A program made the position numbers and the translations under genes. From assembly GCF_000003605.2 (NCBI RefSeq), contig NW_003126896.1, positions 58,232 to 69,580 of the forward strand: 11,349 bases of DNA, read 5' to 3'. This document shows positions 1-7,060 of this stretch, one piece after another (positions within the stretch are counted from its first letter, which is position 1; every line of letters begins with the position of its first letter). Source of the DNA: Saccoglossus kowalevskii. Lineage: Eukaryota > Hemichordata > Enteropneusta > Harrimaniidae. The notes beneath the pieces are model-generated. The model saw only the letters and a list, made by a program, of their open reading frames with translations. It had not been told where the DNA came from and ran no database searches.

Positions 1-1002
1 AATTAGCGTCAAATATGCTTTGTTACAACATCATTGATTGGCTGAGAGTCACCTGATCCGAGCACACAACCTGGGTCACAGAACCATATTTGTCCGTATT
101 ATCAACAGGACTTTGCGAGAGAACCCACCCACATTTTCAACCATTTTTAGCGCGGAAGTTGCCAACAAATGTCGAAAAACTTGAATTTGAATAAAATAAA
201 GCTAGCGATTGGTAAGACTGGTTAATAATATATCCCCCGATACTCGCCGATTTTTTTAAATTTTATTTCAAGGTGAGAAATGGATAATTCAAGTTGCATC
301 GATTTCAAGGCGACTGTTTCACCGCGACAACTCTATGCCGTGTTGTAGTAGTTTCGCGAGGTAAAACAAAAATATAGATATAATAAATAGTACTTGTTTA
401 ATTATTTGGTTTTAAAGCCCGCAAATTACAGGACATGATCCCCATGAATTACGATAAATAAATGCTGATTGTGTTGAATGACTGACGTCGGGACCGTTTG
501 GAGAAACCAACGGGGTTCGATATTCCAAACAAATTATTGGGACACGGTTGGTAGACATTTCAAACAAATGAAATTATTAACGAAAGACGAGATTTTCCAG
601 ATATTTACGAACATACTGTCATACTAAATATATGCAAAATTGACAAATACACAAAGAGATATTAGGTTTTATTTTAGCCTTAGAAATATTTTCTTTCACT
701 CAGGTCCATGCGTGGGACTTCTATTTAGCTTCATGGTCCTTCGGCTTGTCTTCTCCTTGGGGGAAATAACAATAATTATACAAATTGTAAACTCAACACA
801 GTCAGGAAAAGAAACCCAGACAACCATGTCGTACTTCTGTTGAAATACATTTTGTAGCAGTGTGTCACGTCAGAATAAGTTGTTTAAAATAAAATAGTCA
901 ATCCCAGCCAAATCTAGGTCAAAGGGTCAGATTGCGTGCATATAATTATTGATAGTTAAAACTAAAAGTATTTGAACTATAGACAGTTGTTCAACATCTA
1001 TG

Positions 1003-1039
1003 CACGGTTACTAAACTAGTTACTAAACTAGTAACCGTG
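1003..1039. repeat. 37-bp near-perfect palindrome with internal tandem duplication
   Basis: The outer 11 bases CACGGTTACTA are matched exactly by the inverted TAGTAACCGTG at the other end, leaving 15 bases between. The motif GTTACTAAACTAG occurs twice in tandem across the centre, so the middle is also partly self-complementary (AACTAGTT). It lies just left of a degenerate GAAGCG-rich repeat and may mark the edge of that repeat, but no second end was found. No known regulatory role is suggested by the sequence. Confidence 0.7.
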
Positions 1040-1124
1040 ATCTATGAAAATCAGAAAATTGTTAGTAGTCAGAATTTTTGCACAGTCGAAAATAAAGCGG
1101 AAATTCAACAAGCGGTCGCAAAAG

Positions 1125-1350
1125 TGAGTGATTCGAAAGCGGAAGCGGGCGAGAGCTTGGGCGAAATGAGTTCTGTACTTCTTTGTTTGATGAAGCGATG
1201 CTGATGCCACATTGTCGCCATAATGAGGCCACAATGAAGCGAAGCGATGACCGCCTCAACTTTTTATGTCGCGACATTGAAGCGACGCTGAAGCCATAAC
1301 AATGCCATAATGATGCGATGCTGAAGCGAAGCTGACGCTGAAGTGAAGCC
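1125..1350. repeat. Degenerate short-unit repeat rich in GAAGCG and ATGCTGA
   Basis: The stretch is built from imperfect copies of a short phrase of the type GAAGCGATGCTGA, GAAGCCATAA and GAAGCGACGCTGA, with irregular spacing. It is richer in G and C than the surrounding intron. Two overlapping minus-strand open frames across it read repetitively (blocks like IASLWRQCGISIAS) and are explained by the repeat, so I do not call a gene. Confidence 0.6.
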
Positions 1351-1843
1351 AAAGCTTCCGCGAGAACTGTACTGTATTAGCTAAAACACCATGGAAGGCT
1401 GGTTATGAAATTGTATTCTTTTACACACAGTATTCAGAAAAGTAATAAGAGTAGATGGCAAATTAGTCTGCAGTTTCCTTTTAAGGAAACCTCTGTGTAT
1501 TCTTTTTTTTTACATTTGCATAGTTAACTTAATTTTCAGTTTAGGCATCCCAAAAAATAATTTTTCCCAAACTTGATGACGCTAACCAGGGTTTTAGCCA
1601 GAAAATAGAAAATACCTGTCTAAAAACTTTATCGAAATAAAAGACAGTAGTCTCTGATCTGTAACCATATAATTACAATCAATTTTTTGATGATTATTTA
1701 TGGTTATTTTGTAATTTACTGGTAATATTTTCAATAAAAATTAAGACGGGTTTGTATTTTGCATCAGTCTAAAATGATATGTGGACAGTTGGGTGGCTAA
1801 TGGCGATCCAACCTCACTTTGGTTCCAGTATCCCTGATCTGTA

Positions 1844-1930
1844 TACAGTTAAATACTTTATTTTCACTTGGAATTAATTATCGCTATTTTTGCTGAAGGA
1901 CCGATTCAGTGAAAATAAAATATAGCAAAT
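1844..1930 (+). repeat. Partial MITE copy (same family as 1998-2374)
   Basis: The sequence begins TACAGTTAAATACTTTATTT and continues into TTGGAATTAATTATCGCT. This matches the terminal repeat of the fuller copy at 1998-2374 over about 40 bases. It may end near a CAGTGAAAATAAAATATA segment that resembles a degraded inverted end. The internal part of the family is missing, so this is a deleted copy or an isolated end. Confidence 0.6.
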
Positions 1931-1997
1931 AAACATGTGATCCAACATGGCAAAGAAAGTATGAAAGAATTGTCGTGTTTGTAGGCCTTGAATAAAC

Positions 1998-2374
1998 TAC
2001 TGTAGAATAATTTATTTTCACTTGAAATTGATATTCACTCAATGAATAAATCAATGAAAACAAAATCCAGTGAAAATACCCTTTTCCTATATTTTACAGT
2101 CAACTTGTCAAAAATAAGTGAAAATAAATTCTATGCAAAACACCCAAAAAGTCTTCTCAGCAGATTGCTAGCCAGCCACCAGTCCACTCAACTTTTTTCC
2201 ATTTTTTGTTTTTTTTCTATTGTTTCTATTGTCTATAATTTTACCAAAATATATTGAAAACCATCGACATTTTCATGAAGTTGAATTGTTTTAGACTGGC
2301 AGTTGCAAATTCCAGGCTAATAGCCTGCTTCTCAGCGAAAATTAATTCCAGCTAAAATAAAGTATTTCACAGTA
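1998..2374. mobile_element. TA-flanked MITE, about 200 bp plus a nested insertion
   Basis: The two ends are inverted repeats of about 40 bases. The left end begins TACTGTAGAATAATTTATTT, and the right end read on the other strand begins TACTGTGAAATACTTTATTT. Both continue into a variant of CTGGAATTAATTTTCGCTG. TA at both edges fits a Tc1/mariner/pogo-type target duplication, although the TA could belong to the element. The interior is shared with two other copies in this window (about 5112-5270 and 7979-8125), including the phrase GTGAAAATAAATTC followed by CAAAACACCCAAAAAGTC. Removing the 175-base insertion and duplication leaves about 202 bp. There is no coding capacity, so it would depend on a transposase from elsewhere. 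The open frame at 2042-2257 lies inside it and is a chance frame. Confidence 0.75.
2161..2327. mobile_element. hAT-like MITE nested in the MITE above, with 8-bp target duplication
   Basis: A 167-base insertion starts CAGATTGCTAGCC and ends GGCTAATAGCCTG. Its ends are short imperfect inverted repeats with CAG/CTG termini. It is flanked by a perfect 8-bp direct repeat CTTCTCAG at 2153-2160 and 2328-2335. The other copies of the host MITE, at about 5215-5250 and 7998-8030, run across this point with no insertion, so they act as empty-site controls. An 8-bp duplication with CAG termini is the hallmark of hAT-superfamily elements. It is non-coding and T-rich in the middle. Confidence 0.8.
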
Positions 2375-2423
2375 TTGTCAAAGTCTAATTCAAAGCCAAT
2401 GTATCTGTTCATTTCATTCACAG

Positions 2424-2496
2424 ATAGTGACCCGAGATTTCTAGAGAAATTAGAGATTCAACAACCGGCGTATTTAGCGTTGAGTTACATTATGAG
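2424..2496 (+). CDS. JAZF1: JAZF1 orthologue, internal exon (probable exon 2)
   Basis: This internal exon of 73 bases follows a pyrimidine-rich acceptor ending CACAG and precedes a consensus GTAAGT donor. It starts with the last two bases (AT) of a split codon, so intron 1 is phase 1, and it ends with AG, the first two bases of an Arg codon, so intron 2 is phase 2. The complete codons read SDPRFLEKLEIQQ, then PAYLALSYIM. This matches the conserved JAZF1 segment just after the first zinc finger (vertebrate form DPRVLEKQELQQPTYVALSYI). JAZF1 is a nuclear zinc-finger protein known as a cofactor of the orphan receptor TR4 and as a subunit of the NuA4/TIP60 acetyltransferase complex. The upstream exon carrying the start codon and first finger is not visible in bases 1-2423, so it should lie before the window. 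I am very sure of the identity; the exon number rests on memory of the five-exon human gene. Confidence 0.93.
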
Positions 2497-2748
2497 GTAA
2501 GTCTATACAACGATGGTCGGTAGTCGACAGGATATTGTCCGTGTTCGTCATGGCCGTATGTTTTTGGTGGTCATCTGGATGGTGGTTGCCAGGGCTGTGT
2601 GTTTTTAGTGGTCATAGTAGTTTGTATTTGGTGTAGATTACATACTAAGCATAGTTACAAATGTACTTGTGAGACAGTTTGATTTAAGTGTTCATGGATT
2701 GGTAATGCCTGTGTAGTGTGAAGGTTTTGGTGTAAAGCATGTTTTATT

Positions 2749-2783
2749 AGTCCCCGTTCGGACGTAGTCCGAAAACGGGGACT
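2749..2783. repeat. GC-rich two-part hairpin, copy 1 (GTA loop)
   Basis: The outer stem pairs AGTCCCCGTT (2749-2758) with AACGGGGACT (2774-2783), 10 pairs. The inner stem pairs CGGAC (2759-2763) with GTCCG (2767-2771), 5 pairs around a GTA loop. Two unpaired A bases sit between the stems on the 3' side. It is preceded by GTTTTATT, which reads AATAAAAC on the other strand. Confidence 0.9.
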
Positions 2784-4019
2784 TATGTTTTGCCCTGTGT
2801 GCGTGCGTCCGTGATCACCTGTATCTCGAACATACATGAACCGATTAAGTTCAAACTTCAATCATACATCACACATTATATGGGACATATGCACATGCAT
2901 TTTTTTCATGATCCGATTAACGATAGTCGAATAGCGGCCATTTTAAGGCCGAAATTGCATCAAAATCACACATTTTCACAATTCCGGACCCGGATCTCAG
3001 TTATACATGGACGAATTTTGTTCAAATTTGCTACATACATTAAATATAATAGGACCTTGATGCACATCATTTTTTTTTTCTGGATCGGGTTTGAAATGGC
3101 CGACTTGCGGCCATTTTGTTTTAAAGAATTCAGTTCCGGATCCGTATCCGAGACATGTCTGGATTGATCAAGTTCAAACTTCACACACACAAGGTACATC
3201 ATGTCACAAATATGTATGTGCATTTGTTTCATGATCTCATTAACGATAGCCAAATGGCAGCCGCTTTAAGGCCGAAAATGCATTGAAATCGCACATTTTC
3301 ACCATTCCGAACCCGGATCTCAGTTATGCATGGACGGATTTTGTTCAAATTTGGTACATACACACGTGGCAATGTTTTGAAATAGAAAAAACGTCGAAAT
3401 ATGCCTTATAAAATGAGTTTTTGTTTAGACTAAAAGCACAGTCATAGATACTGTCATAACCATCAATAATTTAAAATAAAAAAAATATTGAAAAAAAACA
3501 CATTAAACATATGCTTAACCCCTTAAGGCTGAAAATGCATTGAAATCGCACATTTTCACCATTCCGGACCAGGATCTCAGTTATGCATCGACGGATTTCG
3601 TTCAAATTTGGTACATACATTAAACATAATAGGACCTTGATGCACGTCTTTTTTTTTTTTTCGGATCAAGTTCGAAATGGCCGACTGGTGGCCATTTTGT
3701 TAAAGAATTCAGTTCTGGATTCGTATCCAAGACATGTCTGGATTGATCAAGTTCAAACTTCACACATACATGGTACATCATGTCACAAATAGATATGTGC
3801 ATTTGTTTCATGATCCGCTTAACAATAGCTGAATGATGACCATTTCAAGGCCGAAAATGCATCAAAATCACGTATTTTCACAATTCCGGAACCAGATCTC
3901 AGTCATGCATGGATGGATTTTGTTCAGATTTAGTACAATGTGTTGTACATATGCAGGTGCATTTCGGTCACGATCTGCTTTGAATGTATATGTCAATCAA
4001 ATATGAACGGAACGGGGAC
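2749..4019. repeat. Hairpin-led element with about 323-bp tandem units
   Basis: The left end is a hairpin (2749-2783). A GT/GTCC-rich stretch follows, and then units repeating at about 323 bases. The phrase ACATTTTCAC (or GTATTTTCAC) before ATTCC lies at 2970, 3293, 3550 and 3872, and GTTCAAAC lies at 2849, 3172 and 3751. Each full unit carries an inverted repeat of the type AAATGGCC...GGCCATTT (for example 3094-3116). The array is interrupted at about 3363-3523 by unrelated AT-rich sequence, which shortens one spacing to 257. The right edge, GAACGGGGAC at 4010-4019, is the inverse of the GTCCCCGTTC near the left edge, so the whole may be a unit with 10-bp inverted ends. Several short open frames here are repeat artefacts. 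Family unknown to me. Confidence 0.75.
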
Positions 4020-4150
4020 GTGTCATTGACAATGACTTGTTGTAACTGAATTAGTAATGTTCTGGATGAGGAAATGCCCACGTCCAATTTCTTGGCAGAC
4101 TCAGAATGAGGCTCCAGCTAGAGAACCTAATTAGCATACAAGGGTGATTT

Positions 4151-4160
4151 GTGACGTCAC
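4151..4160. promoter_or_regulatory. CRE-like palindrome GTGACGTCAC
   Basis: A perfect 10-base palindrome contains TGACGTCA, the consensus site for CREB/ATF-type factors. It lies upstream of the possible coding relic at 4200-4420 and might be the remnant of that element's promoter. A single site inside an intron is weak evidence of function. Confidence 0.3.
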
Positions 4161-4199
4161 GGGGGATTTTGTCATTGTTTCATGATGGCCGCTATATGT

Positions 4200-4420
4200 A
4201 TGCAGTGCTCGGAAATCTATCTTATCATCGTCTGACGAGAGTTATGAGATCGAGGAATATGATGACAACGAGAGATGTCACGATTTTGTTTTAGAGTGCC
4301 ATTGACAAATTGGCCCATACAGGTTTGAACCTGCGAGAAAAGTAGGTGATGTGGGTGACCTCCCCAAAATGATCGTGACGATTCAGGCACAGAGTTTGAA
4401 CATCATGATCGAAAATCTTA
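4200..4420 (+). pseudogene. Possible decayed coding fragment with PYRFEP motif (P2X7-like family?)
   Basis: One frame reads SSSDESYEIEEYDDNERCHD and then, after a TGA stop at about 4308, QIGPYRFEPARK. A shifted frame continues with DRDDSGTEFEHHDRKS up to a stop near 4417. An acidic N-terminal stretch, then PYRFEP, then an acidic DxDDSGxE stretch resembles the start of the 'P2X purinoceptor 7-like' proteins found in many invertebrates and fish, by my recollection. The Cys-rich C-terminal domain that defines that family is not visible. An in-frame stop and a frameshift mean it is not a working gene. It converges on the THAP relic on the opposite strand. Chance acidic reading remains possible. 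Confidence 0.3.
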
Positions 4421-4515
4421 ACGTTGTTATTTTTCTATTAAACTCCACCTGAACAATGTATCGGTAATGTTCGAAAATCTGCACTCTAAAATGTTAATTT
4501 TTGTGCGTCCGTTAG

Positions 4516-4757
4516 TTAGCGTGTTCTATTTCTGGTAGGACGAATACCTATAACTGCAAGATCAAAACAAATGAAACTGTACTGATAAATGATTCTGGGC
4601 GTAAAATGGGCACTGCAGATAACGTTAGAAGGTTCATCCCAATATATGGTGTTCTTGATGACTTTGGTCCACTGATGTCGTAAATTTTGGGAACGCATAA
4701 AGACTTACGCGATTGTTGTGTACTGCTACACCCACCAACAACACAGCGTTTCCCCAT
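4516..4757 (-). pseudogene. Broken THAP-type zinc-finger domain
   Basis: Reading the minus strand from an ATG at 4757 gives MGKRCVVGGCSSTQ, with the Cys-x4-Cys start typical of THAP domains. The match then moves to another frame reading LRHQWTKVIKNTIYWDEPSN followed by VICSAHFTP, which carries the conserved Trp and the Cys-x2-His pair of the C2CH finger. A further frame change near CSAHF would better fit ESFISTVSF. At least one single-base shift is therefore needed near 4690, and the domain cannot be translated as it stands. THAP domains bind DNA in host proteins and in P-element-type transposases; no transposase body is seen here, so the source cannot be decided. It lies antisense inside JAZF1 intron 2. 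Confidence 0.75.
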
Positions 4758-4805
4758 GATAACGATCATAGTAGCTTGTTGTATATGCTGTTTTACTAAA
4801 CACGT

Positions 4806-4905
4806 GCTATCTCCTGCTTTATGGTATGGTGGCGCGTGCATATGAAAAATGGTAAACAATCCTGTCTGCTCGCTATTTCCTGCTTTATGGTCACATTGGT
4901 GGCGC
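4806..4905. repeat. Two direct repeats of about 30 bases, 66 bases apart
   Basis: GCTATCTCCTGCTTTATGGT at 4806 and GCTATTTCCTGCTTTATGGT at 4872 differ at one base. Both are followed within a few bases by GGTGGCGC. They lie just upstream (in the minus-strand sense) of the THAP relic and might be part of its former 5' region. Function unknown. Confidence 0.6.
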
Positions 4906-4953
4906 CATTTTGGCAACACTCGTTATGTTGTAAAAACTCAAAGGTGATGGAAG

Positions 4954-4970
4954 TGGGGGGAGGGGGGGGG
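4954..4970 (+). repeat. G-rich run
   Basis: Six G, one A and nine G lie in a row. The tract is homopurine and might form a two-layer G-quadruplex, but spacing for a three-layer one is lacking. It is also a likely place for sequencing or assembly length error. Confidence 0.7.
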
Positions 4971-5111
4971 CCGTGGCCCATTTTCGGAATATCATTGACT
5001 GTTTACCCAGTTTATATACCCTTTTCACTTGTTTTTTTTTCATAATGTTGTTTATGAATCAATTTTGCACACAAAAAAAGTCGACTGTCCCAATTCAGTT
5101 ACACTTTAACG

Positions 5112-5270
5112 GAAAAATCAGTGAAAACAAAATCCAGTAAAAATATCCTTTTTTCTATGTTTTACATTCAACTGAAAATCAGTGAAAATAAATTTTTTTT
5201 ACAATACAAAACATCCAAAATGTCTTTCGTCTAAAAATTAATTCCAGCAAAAATAAACTATTTTACAGTA
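5112..5270. mobile_element. MITE copy 2 (left end missing)
   Basis: This matches 2055-2374 in order: ATCAGTGAAAACAAAATCCAG, the GTGAAAATAAATT phrase, CAAAACATCCAAAATGTC, and the right terminal repeat AATTCCAGCAAAAATAAACT ending TTTTACAGTA. The left terminal repeat is not recognisable. The hAT-like insertion of the first copy is absent, so this copy supports the empty-site reading. Confidence 0.7.
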
Positions 5271-5458
5271 ATATCAAACTTGAAAATATTCATAACTGTA
5301 TTTGACTTTGGATGTATGGCTTAACATTTTTTTAATAATTTCTGAGTAAAATTGAAATACCGGTACGCGTGGAACAAAAAAACATGAATATATAACATAC
5401 CGCTGGTTATAAAGGTGAAATTGTTTCTGGGAGTGGTTAACATCTCAAAATAATGGTA

Positions 5459-6559
5459 CAGTGGCCCCTCGCTAAGTCGTGGGTGTCGAGTCCAAGCAAA
5501 AACCGCGACTTATCGAGGGCTGCGACTTAGCGAGGTTCTTGGAAAAGTGGCTATTTATTCAAACAAAGGGACAGAATAAAAGCAATCAACATGTGTCTTT
5601 ATTAAAAGGTTGTCATTGATCATATACATGTATATGTTTATTTTGTTTGTGTCCAACGTTCTGTGGGTTACTTGTCGATGCTTGTGTCTTGGATGGCAAT
5701 ATTTTCCAAAATAAACCTGCTTCGTCAGCATTATAAATTTGTTCCTCCGAGTAACCACCAGCTTTGATAATTTCTTTCAATTTTCTTGGAAAGTTTCTTG
5801 CAGCCTCAAGATCCGCTGATCTAGCCTCCCCTTGTACAGAAATTTTATGGACAGCGTGTCTATTTTGCCAACGCCAGAACCACCCAGCGCTGGCCTCAAA
5901 GTCGAAGTCCTGTCCTCGCAATTGTTTAGCCAGGATGCGAGCCTTCTCCCGTATGATGGGACCAGACAGTGGCGTTCCTACAGATCTTTCTTGAATAAAC
6001 CATACATATACAGCTTAATCGATGTCTTCATTGTCTGCCAGTTTAGCTCGTTTTCGTTTGAGTCCAGATTCTTGGTCCACATCGAAAATAAACTTCCTCA
6101 GCTTAGTTTCGTCTTTCACCTATCCCGAATAGTGGATTCACCTACGTCGAGGTCACGTGCGATCTTCGCCTTGGTTTCACGTTGGACTTCTCTAGTATGT
6201 CCATGATAAAAGTAAACCCGAAAATGATGTTTATTTCTTGACTGAAAGCCGATCACACTTTCACACCTAGCCATTGTTTATGTTCACTCGTTGGCCGCGT
6301 ACTCGCGGTGTGTGTCGGCATACCTTTGAAATACGGTGCTAATTGATAGCACTGTTTGTAATCATAGTCTGACAGTCGGCATGCTTTTTAAAACTTCACA
6401 CATTTATGAATAAAAACGAACTGACTCATGCACAAAGAAAAAAATGGACATCAAAAACAATACATGTACATGTGTACTATGATTTTAGGAGCCATGGTGA
6501 TACCCGCGACTTAGCCGGGACCGCGAGTTATTGAGGTATGAGTTAGCGAGGGGTCACTG
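5459..6559 (-). mobile_element. Tigger/pogo-type DNA transposon, internally deleted
   Basis: The ends are inverted repeats flanked by TA on both sides (5457-5458 and 6560-6561). The left end begins CAGTGGCCCCTCGCTAAGTC, and the right end on the other strand begins CAGTGACCCCTCGCTAACTC. This TA target and CAG start fit the pogo/Tigger branch of Tc1/mariner. The left end also holds a perfect 13-bp inverted repeat, CCTCGCTAAGTCG at 5467-5479 against CGACTTAGCGAGG at 5523-5535. At 1,101 bp it is about half the usual autonomous length, and its transposase is broken (listed separately). It is antisense in JAZF1 intron 2. Confidence 0.88.
5673..6274 (-). pseudogene. Tigger-type transposase, N-terminal part, broken
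   Basis: The minus strand carries about the first 200 residues of a CENP-B-related transposase. From an ATG at 6274 a degraded start leads to ETKAKIARDLDVGESTIRDR, a helix-turn-helix segment. A frameshift near 6120 moves the match to KDETKLRKFIFDVDQESGLK, and a TAA stop at 6015-6017 follows DNEDID. The match then runs on as the second helix-turn-helix (WFIQERSVGTPLSGPIIREK), then GQDFDFEASAGWFWRWQNRH, and then the start of the DDE domain with SEEQIYNADEAGLFWK, where the Asp at 5724-5726 would be the first catalytic residue. Similarity stops after LPSKTQAST, so the rest of the DDE domain is deleted. It cannot make active enzyme. Confidence 0.88.
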
Positions 6560-6762
6560 TATCTTCCCTTTACATACTCTACTGATGGGAAGAAACCACT
6601 TACAATTCTTTAAACCAGGCACTGGACGCTTGTCTGAAAGTAACTGACCGATTACAAATTTGCTCACCTAACATTAGTATTTAAATGATACATGCTGTTG
6701 TGGTAATATTCATAATCTGTTTTTATATGTATTTACAATATCTTTATTATTATTATTATCAG

Positions 6763-6848
6763 GTTTGTGACGGACGCTGCACGCGAACTTATGAAAAAGA
6801 AGAAAACTCATTCGTTGAATAATTCACAACGAAGTACAACACCCACAG
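6763..6848 (+). CDS. JAZF1: JAZF1 orthologue, internal exon (probable exon 3), short linker
   Basis: This internal exon of 86 bases follows a TTATTATTATCAG acceptor and precedes a GTAAAT donor. Its first base completes an Arg codon begun in the previous exon, giving SYIM-R-FVTDAAREL. Its last base starts a Gly codon completed by the next exon, so intron 3 is phase 1. The start (RFVTDAAREL, then four Lys) matches the vertebrate RFMTDAARREQ...KKK segment, and the end (STTPTG) matches vertebrate STPTG. The part between them is much shorter than in vertebrates: this exon encodes about 30 residues against about 67 in human by my recollection. The missing part is the Ser/Thr/Pro-rich linker. The reading frame stays open and both splice sites look good, so I see a genuinely short linker and no sign of a broken exon. 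Confidence 0.92.
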
Positions 6849-7060
6849 GTAAATAAATGTAGTTCATATCGTGTGTATTAGATGGGGGGTTTGCAAACTG
6901 GTTCAATGTTCTTCCCAGGCCTCTGAAGCATCATGGTACCGTGACGCTTGGACACTCGCCCGTGATGCTTATTGCTTTGTTTACAAGTGTCAGTCTTGTT
7001 TTGAACATCTTTAAAACAATAACATGTATTGATTGAAAGGTAATCACTCTTTTGTTAGCC

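Larger units (their letters stand above)
1..2423 (+). other. JAZF1 intron 1 (partial), 3' part
   Basis: This stretch is AT-rich non-coding DNA upstream of the first visible exon. I searched all frames for the expected first JAZF1 exon (a Cys-Cys-His-His finger ending near EDNHID) and did not find it. Bases 1-1000 show no gene and no repeat that I can support; the short open frame at 640-843 has no recognisable motif. Bases 1380-1840 are also featureless AT-rich sequence. The supported contents are the palindrome at 1003-1039, the degenerate short repeat at about 1125-1350, and the MITE copies from 1844 onward, each listed separately. Confidence 0.75.
2497..6762 (+). other. JAZF1 intron 2 (4,266 bases), full of mobile-element remains
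   Basis: This intron is bounded by a GTAAGT donor and a TTATTATCAG acceptor, in phase 2. It contains a hairpin-led tandem-unit element, coding relics of two or three transposon types, a MITE copy and a Tigger-like element, listed separately. Bases 2497-2748 hold only a weak GT-rich tandem pattern (a TGTTTTTRGTGGTCAT phrase occurs twice near 2560 and 2600). Bases 5271-5456 and 6562-6750 show nothing that I can name. Confidence 0.9.

Noticed and set aside
640-843. Open frame of 67 codons on the + strand
   Set aside because: No recognisable motif, AT-rich, and of a length expected by chance in intron DNA.
1028-1352. Two minus-strand open frames
   Set aside because: Their repetitive protein reading is explained by the short-unit repeat under them.
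1-2423. JAZF1 first exon
   Set aside because: I looked for the Cys-Cys-His-His finger ending near EDNHID and found no match in any frame.
2749-2783. Hammerhead or HDV-like ribozyme
   Set aside because: The hairpin has a CGAAAAC segment but no CTGATGA core, and no nested P1-P4 layout of an HDV-type fold is visible.
2790-3811. Several open frames on both strands with similar peptides
   Set aside because: The peptides resemble each other because the DNA is tandemly repeated. Frames differ between units and none has a start context or codon pattern of a gene.
6920-6975. Inverted AAGCATCA and TGATGCTT
   Set aside because: Eight bases with a long spacer is expected by chance and no further structure supports it.
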